Source of the DNA: Anthoceros angustus
Taxonomy: Eukaryota; Streptophyta; Anthocerotopsida; Anthocerotales; Anthocerotaceae
Assembly: GCA_010909165.1 (NCBI GenBank)
Contig: MU008166.1
Coordinates: 248,001-312,000 of the forward strand
Direction of reading: 5' to 3'
Length of the DNA stretch: 64,000 bases
Shown here: positions 25,160-36,410 of the stretch, piece by piece
Layout: every line of letters starts with the position of its first letter
Position numbering within the stretch: the stretch's first letter is position 1
The notes under the pieces: model-generated
What the model saw: the letters and a program-made list of their open reading frames with translations, nothing else
Told to the model about the DNA's origin: nothing
Database searches by the model: none
Position numbers and translations under genes: made by a program

Positions 25160-26600
25160 ACAAAGAGAGGAATGAAGACTTTATTGTAAAAAAAAGATGG
25201 GGGAAAAAGCATCTACCCCGTGACAAGGGGAACAACCTTAAGAGGGCACAGACCATGGGCGACTAACCTTCGTTGTCGCCGACCTTGTAACTACCTACCG
25301 CGCCAAGAATATCATAGTACCTTGTAACTACCTACCGCGCCAAGAATATCATAGTCAGGATAGGGAAAGGGCATGGCTGTCGAAGATGCCACCTTCCCTG
25401 CGCTTGCCGTTGTCTTATATACTGTGTTGGCCAATGCCCTCTGCGGAACGATGGACATCGGTTGTCTGAAGAAAGCCACAATACAAGAAAGAGGGAGGCC
25501 AACCCCATTCCTGCGAATGTGGTACTTCCTGGCACAAGCTTTAAGGAACCTAGAGAAGTCCTTGCCCATGGCCCCGTGGGTCTCGATGGCGAGGGGGATG
25601 AAATCGTGCCCTTGCTGCATAGGAGAGTATTTACGGGCCTTTGCCGTGGCGCATTCCTTCGGTTCCCACCCCAGAGGGTTGATGATCATATGCTCACTTA
25701 CGGTATCCTAGGTAGAGTCAGTTACAACCACATCTGCAACTGAATCCTGGTCCCCCGGGTCAAAAATAGGTCTGCCCTGAGAGAAACCCCGTTGGGCATA
25801 GCGTAAGGGCGCTCCCTGTAGGGAAAGAAGCCATCCTCCTTGGCCAATGAGAACATGGCATCGCGAACGGCTTCATGCGTAGCGATGCACTACCCACCAG
25901 CGGGACAGCAGGCAAAGTGGCTCCCCGAATCATCGACGGGGGCCCCACTGCTGCAAGCCTGGAGAGGGCAGGCCAAAGGGAAGATCAGGCCCCCTGAAAC
26001 CTCATCGCAGCAGAGAAAGAGGATGGTGTGATTCGGAAAGCCTGGATGCAAGGCCGAGCTAGAAGCCATGAACCTACTCCCTTCCCCGAGCAAGAGCAGA
26101 GATGAGCGAAGATGAGCCAGCTGCACCTATCGATATTGCTTCTCCAGGAGGGAGCCCACGAAACCCGACCTTGGGGAGCAAAGCAAAAGGAGGCATGGCA
26201 GCCCTAGCTTCTGTGGGTAGGGATCCTCTACCCAATCGGAGGGACACCTGTAGGAAAAAAGCACCCTCCTCAACGCCCGCGACGAAGGACTCCAAAATGC
26301 GAGGATCCTTGATTAGGAAACGGGAGGCTAGGAGGGGGGCAGAAAGGGCCCAACTCCCAAGGAAAGCCCAGGCGCAGAGACCTCTATGGCCAACAGACTA
26401 GTGCCCCCAAATGCAACGGGGAGGGACACTTGTCGCCGGGCCAAATCCTCGGCTGCGCACTCGAAGGTGCCCGGGCCAATGATGTTGGCCCTGCCTACAG
26501 GACCTATCGTCAAAATCCCTCAAGCTGGACAAGAACTCCAGGGAGCGCGGAACTGTGCGGAGGAGGTAGCCCGCACGGTGCGCAAAATAAGAAGATAGAA
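25160..26600 (-). mobile_element. Truncated LINE-like retroelement, 3' part, copy b
   Basis: Same family as 15090-16700. Minus-strand fragments in order: ILFLCCDEVSGGLIFPLACP, CSSGAPVDDSGSHF with a Cys-rich tail, NGVSLRADL, INPLGWEPKE, and HDFIPLAIETHGAM followed by FSRFLKACA. In LINE polyproteins a Cys/His block and a 'PLAxET' block lie downstream of the reverse transcriptase. The element ends with an A-rich run (read T-A on the plus strand as TTTATTGTAAAAAAAAG near 25185). Just inside the end a 37-bp unit is tandemly duplicated (25282-25318 and 25319-25355). Frameshifts and stops show it is inactive. Confidence 0.7.
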
Positions 26601-26984
26601 TAATAGCGTCTGGGTAGAAAGGGGTTTCTCCAGCAAAAAGGAGATATGGCTAAAATCCCATCTTTTTTTGGACAAAAATGCGTATTCTCTTTTTTTTAGG
26701 CTTTTTTTGAGGGTATTTGCTAATTTTAATATGGTGTTCAAACCCGCGGTGCTACACCCTACATGTTCATTTGGTCATAATGTGCCGCATCCATGGTAGG
26801 GCACCGTGATTTTGAAGAGGTGAAGATAATCAGAACCATCAATTATATGCTATTTGTGCATGTTCGCCGCTCATCCCATACAAGCGTTTTGGTTAGAAAA
26901 CAGATAGCGTGAGATGAATGCGCAAACAAGTTTGCGCACCCAACGTGATAGTGTGCAAGCTTGTTTGCGCAAAATGAGCAAGAT
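26601..26984. other. Spacer with poly-T tracts
   Basis: Contains T-rich runs at about 26663 and 26690. No coding signal. GTTTGCGCA motifs at 26930-26975 lead into the minisatellite. Confidence 0.35.
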
Positions 26985-27365
26985 CTAGGTGTGTAAACAT
27001 GTTTGCGGACTTGGGGGCAAGAAGACGCAGGTGTGCGCACCTAGGGGCAAGGGGGCCCAGGTGGGCAAGCAAGTGCACGCATTAAGGGACAAGGACGCCC
27101 AAGTGGGCGAACAAGTGCAGGCACCAGGGGGTAAGGGGCCCCAACTAGGTGAACAAATGCGTGCACCGTGGGGCAAGGGGGCCCAGATGCGCGCACTAGT
27201 GTCTGCACTAGGGCGCAAGGGGGCCCAGGTGCGCGGACTAGTGTCCACACCAGGGGGCAAGGGGGCCCAGGTGCATGCACTTGTGCGTGCACCAGGGGGC
27301 AAGGGGGCCTAGGTGCGCGCAATTGTGCACGCACCAGGGGGCAAGGGGGCCCACGTGCACGCACG
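26985..27365. repeat. 42-bp GC-rich minisatellite, about eight to nine units
   Basis: The core GGGGCAAGGGGGCCCAGGTG recurs at about 27045, 27086, 27129, 27171, 27211, 27253, 27295 and 27337, i.e. every 41-44 bp and mostly 42. Because 42 is a multiple of three, long frames stay open on both strands: the minus strand reads periodic WAPLPPGA units and the plus strand GGKGAQV units. Flanks carry GTTTGCGCA-like phrases. Open frames here are a by-product of repeat length and not evidence of a gene. Confidence 0.9.
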
Positions 27366-27410
27366 CCATCTATTGTAAGAGATCTACTCATGCGTTCGTC
27401 CCACGCCACC

Positions 27411-27930
27411 TATTGTAAGAGCTCTATGGGACTACTTCTAAATGAAACTTTGATATATGTATGAAGTCTCTGAAATCGCGATAAAAAAAACTAAACTATC
27501 CTCAATGACACAAGTGTAAGGCAAGACTATCTGAGATACTTGCTCCAAATCTTCAAGTGAAATCAAGGGAGGATATCCTACAAAACCACAGCTTTACTAG
27601 ATCCTTGTTACAAATCTTCAAGTAATATCAAGCAAATCTTCAAGTAAAATCCAGGGAGGATCTACAAAACCCCAAAGCTTCACTAGATTCTTGTTCCACA
27701 AAAGCATGTTCAGAAGAAGTGGAATCTCCGAATGTGTAAAAATTTACAAGTTTAAGATGCCGAAAACAAGGAAAAGGTAAGGAGCGGGCTGGCAGGGTGG
27801 GACAAATGCATGATTCACAGGATTTCATTCAAAAGTAATCCCGTAGAGCGGGCTCTTAAAATAAGTAGCGTGGGGTTGTCACAAGCGCATGATTTCATTG
27901 AGAAGTAACCCCGTAGAGCTTTTATAACAA
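27411..27930. repeat. Inverted and direct ~40-bp repeats flanking a 400-bp AT-rich block
   Basis: 27411-27450 is an inverted match to 27821-27862, and a third copy lies in direct orientation at 27891-27930. Shared core on one strand: TTCATTNANAAGTANNCCC followed by TAGAGC. Between them lies a second duplication of CAAATCTTCAAGT/CAGGGAGGAT phrases (27545-27700). This is the shape of a MITE or the terminal region of the adjacent PIF/Harbinger element. No genes. Confidence 0.5.
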
Positions 27931-28255
27931 GTGGCCCCATAAGGCCATGAAATAGTGGATGGGTGGCACCCCATCCTAGTACTAATTTGTACGAAGGACG
28001 GCTGGACTGTGGAGTTCCAACCAACTCATGTCTGGATGTCACTCCTTTACGGGAGGACTCATCGAGGATTGTGACTTTCTTTACCGAAGAGAGAGTAATA
28101 CCTCCTAGTGCATTCCCAGATAGTTCATCCAAAGAAAAAAAGAGCAAAAAATCTAAAAAATACGAAAATATATAGTTGAGCAAATTCGGCAAATAACCAG
28201 GTTTATTTTTAGAAACGATAAGTGAGCATCGACCCAGGATGACTGCCACGGTGGC

Positions 28256-30030
28256 ATGTATGCCTTAAGTGCCATGATGATACATACATTTAACATGCAT
28301 CTTTTCCTCCCCGCCCTTGGCAGCAAGTGTGTACCCCGTTCGACTCCTAGTTTCAGCTTCCCGGTCCAAGCTGCCACTCCCGCTTCAAGCTTGTGCAAGG
28401 CTTCTGCGCAGGCGCTCGAGGCTTGGAGATCATACGCTCATTTCAAGGCGGACATGCAAGCTATTTTTTCTGTTGTGGCTATGGCTGTTGCCCTCAGAAA
28501 TGCACTTGACATTATTGGTCAGGGCTTTGCTTTGACCGGAACTCTGCTAGAAGGGCACTCTCATGCTGAGCTACTTGCCTTGGAGGAGGAGGCTGACACA
28601 ATGATCAAACATATTCTTGTCATGGTTGAGGCAATGAATGGCTTGTTATTTTCTTTGATCTCTTCAGACAAATTGACACCAAGATCTTTTGTAGGTCTGC
28701 AGCAGGGAATATGGTACATTAAACCGCGTGCTCGTGGATGCTCTTCTATTTATGAGCGATATGTCATAGTGGATAACCAGGCACGGTTTAAAAACTTCAA
28801 GGGGTTTGCTCCTGCCACATTTGCTTACATTTGTGGGCTAGTTCATGATGAGCTATAATCCACTTCAGTACCAGGTTTCTCTCAAATTGTTAGACGAATT
28901 CTTCCAGTTCGTGAACAAGTGGCTGTAGCTCTTTCGTCAGATCGTCTATGAGGATTCGTTTAAATCCCTAGGTGAACAATTTGGGATTAACTCTACCATT
29001 GCATTCAAGTGCGGTAGAAGGTTCATGGCACTTCTCAGTGTCTTGGGCACCACCTTGATGACAATTTAACTTTCGTGATCCATAAAGCAAGGGTTCCGTG
29101 ATCAACAAGGCTTCCCCAATTGCTTGGGTGCTACTAATACAACCCATTTTTCTATAGAAACACCAGTTGGCGAAGAAAAATTCACTTGGTACGGTCACAA
29201 AGGTTTGACCGTGGGTCCAGATAAAAGCTTTCGTGGGTCTAGATAAAAGCTTTCTTGATTTCATAACAGGTTGGCTAGGTAAATCCAATGACTCAAGAGT
29301 TTCGATGAATTTCAACTTCTATAGAGTAGCAGTGGCAGTCACTCGCTTAAATGGGCCCAAGGAAAACATTCTCGGATATGAAGTGAAGATTTCATAACAG
29401 GTTGGCCAGGTAAAGCCAATGACTCAAGAATTTCGATGAATTTCAACTTCTATAGAGCGGTGGCAGTCACTCGCTTAAATGGGCCCAAGGAAAACATTCT
29501 CGGATATGAAGTGAAGATTTCATAACAGGTTGGCCAGGTAAAGCCAATGACTCAAGAATTTCGATGAATTTCAACTTCTATAGAGCAGCAGTGGCAGTCA
29601 CTCGCTTAAATGGGCCCAGGGAAAACATTCTCGGATATGAAGTGGAGGAATACATATTGGGAGATGCAGGGTATCCGCTCATGCCATGGTTGGTTGTGCC
29701 GATTGCAGGAACGAGTCTATTTCCAATTGAAGACAATTACAAGTACAAGCATTCCTCCACCCGAATGGTGGTAGAACGTGCTTTTGGGGACTTAAAGGTA
29801 CAGTGGAGTATACTGGGGAGGAAGACATGGAGGTGTAACTTGAGGTATTTGGCTGAACTGACATATATGCTTGTTGCATATTACACAACATAGGGATTGA
29901 CAAAGGAGATCTTCCAGAGGAGTATCTTGTTCAACATTATGTGCACCCACCGTATAGAGCCGGCATGGAGAGACCACCTGGAGATCCATAAGGACAAGCC
30001 ACAGTAGAGGTGTTGAAGGCTTTTTTAAGT
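28256..30030 (+). pseudogene. PIF/Harbinger-type transposase, decayed copy 1
   Basis: DDE transposase remnant. The N-terminal part (28256-28858) is open and protein-like, with AEL/Leu-rich helices and ARFKNFKGFAPATFAYICGL. Frames then switch several times through 28860-29250. The C-terminal part (29564-29893) has GDAGYPLMPWLVVPI, NYKYKHSSTRMVVERAFGDLKVQWSIL and YMLVAYYTT, the DDE_Tnp_4 signatures around the last catalytic Asp/Glu. Downstream sequence resembles the family's short tail. Stops, frameshifts and an internal triplication (29257-29645) show it is dead. A Myb/SANT partner faces it at 30690-31314. Confidence 0.8.
29257..29645 (+). repeat. ~130-bp tandem triplication inside the transposase
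   Basis: Three head-to-tail copies start at 29257, 29388 and 29516 with GATTTCATAACAGGTTGGC and each ends near CGGATATGAAGTG. Units of 131, 128 and about 130 bp differ by few substitutions and one small deletion in the middle copy (GCAGCAGTGG shortened). Unit lengths 131 and 128 are not multiples of three, so the expansion destroys the transposase frame. Confidence 0.93.
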
Positions 30031-30689
30031 GCATAGGCATGTTATATGATTTTGTAACATGCTTGTAATAGAATGAGATATATTTCTAGTCAATAGAGGC
30101 AGGAGTCCTGCCATATCAAGTTTCAGTTTCAATTCTTACCATTTCCAGGACTTTCTACAAGTGTCACACTCTACCATATCTACTTCTTTCTATTGGTGGT
30201 GGAGGATTGCGTGTCCAAGCAATCTAATTCCATCACCAATTCCAACAAGAGCATTGATGTATTCATGACCACGCTCTTTAGAAATCTCTATTTTCTAGGT
30301 CTTAGACTATTGCACCAACTCGAATTTGGTCTTCTCGAATGCTAAACTCTCAGAATGCGGTGACAATTTCCCTCTCTCTGTATTTGCCATACTAGCCAGA
30401 AGGAGATTGTTATTTTCCTCCAGCTACGAGAGAATACCTTGTATGGCATTACTTGAACGATGTTTCTTATTCCGTTTTATACCCGTAGATTTGGAAGGTG
30501 ATATTGCTTCTTAAGAACCTGAGGTTGAAGCACAATTGTTTCTCCACTGATCCTGGCATAGAGTTTCAGGACTTGGTTGTAGGGATACGTCATTACCACC
30601 ACCTACAATTTAATAATGAGCACATGCCATATGAAAAAAACGAGACTTCAAACCAACAGCCAGGAGTGGATGGAAGACCTCAAGCTTAA
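30031..30689. other. Interior of Harbinger copy 1, between the two genes
   Basis: No clear gene; holds the 3' flanks of the convergent transposase and Myb/SANT remnants. Confidence 0.4.
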
Positions 30690-31314
30690 GAAACCCTCAC
30701 CAAAAATATTAGGCTTAGTCATGGGGGAGCTTGGGCAAACTGTGGAGTAGATCTCCTGGATCAATATCCCTCCCTTCTAGCAACCATGATAGCATGAAGT
30801 TGTAAACGGAAGTATGGAAATTTGTTGGCAGTTTCTTGTACCTCTTGTCTTGAATGGAGAGGTCCCAATACGAACTCTTCCCAGAGCCAAGGTGTCGTTC
30901 GTGATCGAATATCTTCTTCCAATCTGTATGTAGGGATTCTCACTTGTCTTGACATTGCCTTGCTCTACGTTTGATATTCCTCTTCCGCATAGCTGTGGCA
31001 ATCTTGGCCCAATGTTGAGGGCCAGCTTTATGTTTCTGCTTGTTCCCTCTAGATAACATTCTCTATATGTCATCTCTCCGTTCACCTTGGAGAATCAATG
31101 TTTCAGCTTCAGTCCACAAGACCCGATTCCTTAAAGGTTCCTCAAAGACAAGAGACTCATCGGCAACTTGGGATGGAATGTTGGATGGCACCTCAAAAAT
31201 CTCTTGGCTGTATTCCATTGTCCTCAATGATGTGCTGAAATCCATGGCCCTTAGAGCTGTCGAACCTGGAAGGTGAGGCGGTGGATAATCATATCTTTCA
31301 TAGTCTACATACAA
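30690..31314 (-). pseudogene. Myb/SANT (trihelix-like) companion gene of Harbinger copy 1
   Basis: PIF/Harbinger elements usually carry a second, Myb/SANT-domain gene that aids transposase nuclear import and DNA binding. Here the minus strand reads LWTEAETLILQGERRDD (first helix), then in another frame HWAKIATAMRKRNIKRRARQ and CQDK, a stop at the position of the usual Trp, and ESLHTDWKKIFDHER, followed by a Ser/Trp block. This order matches a trihelix fold. The gene is opposite to the transposase. Frameshift plus nonsense codon near 30942 mean it is inactive. Confidence 0.65.
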
Positions 31315-32505
31315 GCACTTGTGGTGTGTTACGAGGTCCCGCCTCTAGGCGATCTACTAGACCGCAAACCAACGATAACACATAGGGGATTCGCACAGCA
31401 TGTGAATACCCTGGCCCGTTTTAAGCCCGGGCTTTACGGGAGCGGGCCGGGCTACATGGAAACCCGCCCTTAGCGTGCGTATTCTTGATCAAGCTTGTGA
31501 TGAGACTTGGAGCTGGTTGTTTGAACGTTTTGTGTAGTGAGTCGTGAGGCGTGAATCGTAGGAGGGTTAACATTGCCGTGTCCTTATTTCAGGTAATAAG
31601 GATGTTGCGTTAGCGATAAGCTTGCAACTGCAAGTGACAATCTCCGCAGTGGTAGCGACGCGGACCGGCTGACCCCACCGAATGTGGGCAGCCGCCAGGT
31701 TTTGTAGGTAGGCACCACGTTGCACTTGCTGACAAATTGGCTTTAATAGGTATTTTATTTCTGACAATGTCCCGAGGGTTCTGGACCCAGGATTTGGCGC
31801 CCGCGTGGCACCCGGGACCGCGCAGGCCATCTGGCCCCGTGATTTGCTCCCGGGCCGATTCGATCGCCCGGTCTATATCCACTCCGCCGAGCTCGGCGCC
31901 GGAGAGGGATCGGAGAGAAGCGCTAAGGCGTGGCGCATCTCTCTTGCTCTGACGCCTCGACCAGCGGGCCTGTACTTTCCCACTCCCGAGCCTGCAGGTG
32001 TCCCGGGTTGAGGGAAGCGCTAGACCTGGTGCGTGCCTCTGCCAAATGCCTGCTTCTTGCTCTTCGTTGCTGCGGCTGCTGCGATTTTGCTTTCGTCCTC
32101 GGGTTTTGGACTGTGTGCCGGCGGTGGCATCTGAGTCTGTGGTTGACAGGAGTTGCGGCAGGTCTGTCTGCGGGGCTGACTGTTGGACGAGCGCGCTCTT
32201 GAGGAAATTTTTTAGGAAGGGGTTTTTGCTCTGTTGTTCCGTCTTGTGCGCTTGATTTCGTGAGTGAAGCCTGATCTTTGGTGCGCGGTAGGCTTGAGGG
32301 TGGCCTGCGGTTGTGGGGGCGATTTTGAGTTGGTGGGTTGTGTATGGATTTGGGCTTGCTTGATAGGTTTGGATGCGTGAGACGTGATTGGAACCTTCAC
32401 CTTCAGCCCCGGTGGAGGTGTGTTTGCTCTGGCCGGCGAATCCGTCGTACGAGTCCCTGACCCTGTTTTTCTTCCGACGCTGCAGACGTATACTTGTCTC
32501 CCGAG
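31315..32505. other. Upstream region of the first REF gene
   Basis: No supported gene. 31400-31470 contains a GC-rich phrase (AAGCCCGGGCTTTACGGGAG, followed by GCGGGCC) and the right part is probably promoter and 5' UTR of REF1. Open frames on both strands are shadows. Confidence 0.4.
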
Positions 32506-33613
32506 ATGGCAGTGGATCAGCAAACTGCTGTAAGTGGTTAGGATTACTCTTGTCTGTTTCAGAGTTGAGGTGGAGTCGAGAAGGGTGGGCGTATATTTTT
32601 GTTTGCTGAGGACAGGCTTAGTGCGTAGTCCCTTGGGCGAGCGCTTGTGTTTGAACCTGTAGTGTGGGGAGGAATGTAGAGTAGTGGGACTTATGAGTGT
32701 ATTATATTTCATTGTGTGCAGGAGGTTCATCTCAAGTATCTGGACATTTTCCGTTTGATTGTCTTGAAAGCAACGACATATGTAGCAAGTATCTATGAAT
32801 ATGCGAAGGAAAGCTCAGGACCATTGAAACCCGGAGTGGATAGTGTTGAGGGAACGGTGAAGACGGTGGTTGGCCCTGTTTATAAGCAGTTCCACAGCAA
32901 GCCAACCGAGTTCCTTCAGTTCATTGACAGCAAGGTGAGCTAGATTTTTCTAATCGGTGGACTGGGGCGACGTTGAACAGAGCGGTTGCTCACTTTGCAG
33001 GTTTCCTTTCCAGGTGGATGCAGCTGTGTCCCTTCTTGAAGAGGCGTTTCCCCAATTCATTCGACAGACGTCCGTTGTGGCTTATGAGGTGGCCAGTCAA
33101 GCTCCCGAAGCTGCTAGAACCGTCCTGGCGGACGTGAAGGAACAGGGTGTGTATGAGACGGCCAAGAGCTACTACGAGAAGTACGAGCCATATGCTGAGG
33201 AGCTGTCTTACAAGGCGTTCCAGAAGCTCTTGACTTTCCCCTTTGTTCCACAGATCGTGGACCTGGTTGCCCCAACTGCTCTTTACAGCGCCGACAAGCT
33301 GAATCAGGTTGTTCTGCAGTTGAGGGAGCATCATGTGCCACTCTCCGATTACATACCTCGGGTCCCGGTGGAGACGATTGAGAGAATCATCAGGAAGGAA
33401 ACGGCTGCAGCTTCTAAGGACTTGAATGGAGGAGGAGTAGAAGAAACGGGCCCTGAGCCTAAACAACCTACTGAGGCAGAGAAACCTGAAGCAGAGGAGG
33501 CGACATCGGAAGAAGTGAAGTCCTCATCAGAAGAAGGGGAGTCGGCTGAGGATGTAGAACCCAGAAGCGAGGAGAATCCTTCATCAGAGGCAGATGCTCC
33601 CGCCTCTGCTTAG
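32506..33613 (+). CDS. Rubber elongation factor/small rubber particle protein family member 1, with acidic tail (278 aa)
   Basis: REF/SRPP proteins coat lipid droplets and rubber particles and act in stress tolerance. Exons 32506-32529 (MAVDQQTA), 32722-32934 and 33014-33613, all with clean GT-AG borders. The domain reads HLKYLDIFRLIVLKATTYVA, then AKESSGPLKPGVDSVEGTVK, VVGPVYKQFHSKPTEFLQFI (exon 2), and ADVKEQGVYETAKSYYEKYE, VPQIVDLVAPTALYSADKLN, PLSDYIPRVPVETIE. The last ~65 residues are a Glu/Ser/Pro-rich acidic tail (EEGESAEDVEPRSEENPSSE) not present in the second copy. No signal peptide; binding by amphipathic helices is known for the family. Confidence 0.92.
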
Positions 33614-34736
33614 GAGCTCTGTCAGAACCTTGATATTTGTTAAGAATAGTGGTTGTTTGAGATTCGTTAAGAACAGTGGTTGCTTGTGATGACTCTTGTA
33701 AATAAGGGTTAAAGCGCTATCTTCTCGTGGCATTTAGTCGCTCAACCTAATGCATTGTCACTCAGGGCAAAGTGTAAAAGCTGAAGCGAGGGTGCTGTGG
33801 AGGAGAACATTTGTTTGGCTTCTTGTCGACTTCATCTTCCAACACTCAGCTGAAAGGTATCCTGTACACCTTATATCTTAGTCGCATGTAATACAGCACT
33901 CGCACGTTCAGGTCTGTGACTCGGGTAAATAACACTAATAAGCCTGGGTTTCCATCCCGACGGCCCACCGCCACGTGGCCGGAGCCCACTGTTTCCGACC
34001 GACTGCTGCCTCGTCTGTCAACATTGCAGGGCCCGTTATGCCGTTGTTCTTTACTCGTATCCGCCTCTCGTTTCAATTTCCGTCTTGGTTCACGCTCCCC
34101 TCTTTGTTGCTCGTGACCGTCCGTCTAGGAAGGGTGCATGACTAGGTTGTGTAAATAGTACGTGTAATTGCAGCATTCCGTCAAATGCGAAGGTTCTATC
34201 GCTTGCACCACACGCTCGGTCTTTCTGCTCGCCTTGCTCTCCGATCTCGTCCCTGTCTCTCGATCTGTAGTTTGGACAGTGCGCCCCTGCTGGTCACATC
34301 GCACGCTCTTCAGGCAGAGCTTAAAGGTTTTCTTCGTGTCCCGGATTTTCCATTTTTTGGCTCCTGTTAGCTATGCTGCTCTCCGTCATGGTCGCTGGCG
34401 ACTGAGTTTGTTCTGTGGAGAGTCTTTGCTGTGGTTGTCACATGGAGAGTCAATTCTATGCTGCGGAGTGGTACTGTTGCAGGCCTGACATTGATTGTGC
34501 TTTCAGGGAGTTCGAGAGTGTCTCGGAACTGCTCGGCAAGTTGTCTCAAGGATCTTGGTGAGTTTGAGTGGCTCGCTTTCTTCCTCTTGCTGTGTAGGTA
34601 GAACTCGCTCGGCAAGCGTTGGTACTGTTTGTTGGAGCTGTTGAAAGGTCCTCTTCGGTCTGGCTGTACCCTATCGACGGTGTTGTTCCGTTCTTTGTTC
34701 AGGTCGTTTTCGCATCCCTTCAGTGCGTGAGCACCG
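33614..34736. other. Intergenic region between the REF genes
   Basis: 3' UTR of the first REF gene on the left, promoter and 5' UTR of the second on the right. A short repeat GTTAAGAAtAGTGGTTG occurs at about 33640 and 33667. No gene. Confidence 0.45.
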
Positions 34737-35534
34737 ATGGCTACAGTGGAGGAGTCCGAGAAACCGGCGGACCAGGTATGCTACTCGGTGTGCCGCTTTT
34801 CACCGAGACTGTTTGCTAGCTCCGAGTTTTGCATAACGATTTGTCTTAGACTTACATGTGGAATGCCTCGCTGGTGAGTAGGTGCAATTGAAGTATCTCA
34901 ATTTCTTCCGAGTGGCTGTGATCCAGGCCACATCCTATGTGGTCACTGTTTATGAGCGGGCCAAGGACAGCTCAGGCCCCCTGAAACCTGGAGTTGACAG
35001 TGTGGAAGGCACCGTGAAGACCGTGGTCGGTCCTGTGATTCAGCAGTTCCACAGCAAGCCTGCGGAGCTCCTACAGTTCGTGGATAAGCAGGTAGTCTAG
35101 CTATTTCACCTTTTTTTGTTTGCTAGGCAGAGTGGTTGGGATAGGGGAAGCTTCCAACCTATGGCCTTTGCTTTTCGCAGGTGGATTTCACAATCAACTT
35201 ACTTGATGGAGTTGTCCCTCAAAGTGTGAAGGACAAGTCCCAACTTGTTTATACTGACGTAAAGCAGCAAGGACTTTATGGCACGGCCAAGTCCTATTAC
35301 TACAAGATCGAGCCTGTGGCTGAACAGTGGTCCTACGACACTTGGCAAAAAGTCAGGACTCTTCCTCTTGTTCCTCGGGTTGTGGATGTTGTCGCTCCTC
35401 CGGCTCTCTACGGTGCAGATAAGCTGAACCATGTGGTTCTTGCCTTGAAGGAGCGTCACTTGCCCCTCTCTAACTACATTCCTCTTCTCCCAGTGGAGAA
35501 GCTCGAGAGGGCACTGCTGTCGGACAGTCAGTGA
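34737..35534 (+). CDS. Rubber elongation factor/small rubber particle protein family member 2 (200 aa)
   Basis: Tandem paralogue of the preceding gene. Exons 34737-34775 (MATVEESEKPADQ), 34882-35091 and 35181-35534. The conserved core is nearly the same: LKYLNFFRVAVIQATSYVV, AKDSSGPLKPGVDSVEGTVK, VGPVIQQFHSKPAELLQFVD, VKQQGLYGTAKSYYYKIEP, VPRVVDVVAPPALYGADKLN, PLSNYIPLLPVEKLERAL. It stops soon after the domain, so it lacks the acidic tail. Intron positions are identical in the two genes, consistent with tandem duplication. Both frames are intact, which makes the pair likely functional. Confidence 0.93.
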
Positions 35535-36410
35535 ATTGGTTGGTGGGTGTGGCAGTTTTCTTTGATGCAATGTCCGGTCGGACAGTCTGTAGGCCCTCTG
35601 AATGTAACTTGGTTCTGCCTGGCGGCTTGTTCTGCTAAGTGAAGTTTGGTTGTCGTTTTTCTTTTAAGAAATTGCTACCTAGTCATATCATAATATGTAG
35701 AAGGGGGTTGTTGGTACTGCGTACAGGTAGTTCTAAACCAGAGAGAGTTTGTGTACTTGTATTGTAATTCAACTCCTGTGTCTACTTTTCGCGTTGGTGA
35801 TGGCCTGGTGACGGAGCCCTTGTTAACCACGAACTACACTAACCCAAGAGTTAGTAGCAGCGTTCGGTGAAAAGCAAGCACAGAAACAAGTGGACCACAG
35901 TGTGTGAGAGTGACCAGAGTGTGCGAGTGGCAGGTGGAGAGCCGGAGCCATGGCCATCGTCTCCTGTACTGTGTCTCGATGGCTATGTTTCTCCTACTTC
36001 CGGCCGATCCTTCTCTTCCTTCTCCCTGGTGGCGACGTTCTCCAACCCTTGCCTCCTCTTCTCCCTTCTCGCAGGTGCCCAGTGTCGATAATCTGGGATC
36101 CGTGTTTCCATTCTGGGGTGGCTGCTGCTCCAGTCTCCTCTCTTATCCGTTGCGCACCGCGCAAGCTCCTTTTTCCTGCAAGTCTAGCTGCTCTGTGGAA
36201 GACAGTCTGCAGGGCGCACGCCGCTGGTTCTTCAAGATTTCTGCTGCCGGTGAGTAGGCTGCTAGTCCAGAATCGGCAGCTGCTTGTTGGAGCGCAGCTT
36301 CCTTCCTTGTAGAATTGCTGCATTGTCACAACCACGGCTGTCTTTGTGCAGGAATCGGTAGGGCGGGCTTTGGTGGCCATCGCGCAGAAGCGGAAGGTGG
36401 TCTGCTCAAG
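35535..36410. other. Intergenic region between REF2 and the Dabb gene
   Basis: No coding signal. The left part is 3' UTR of REF2 and the right part is a C/T-rich 5' region of the Dabb gene with several short pyrimidine tracts. Confidence 0.4.

Noticed and set aside
26985-27302. Repeat-protein gene with WAPLPPGA units
   Set aside because: Explained by the 42-bp minisatellite; equal-length frames open on the plus strand.
31737-32255. Overlapping frames upstream of REF1
   Set aside because: Shadows in a GC-rich promoter/UTR; no family features.
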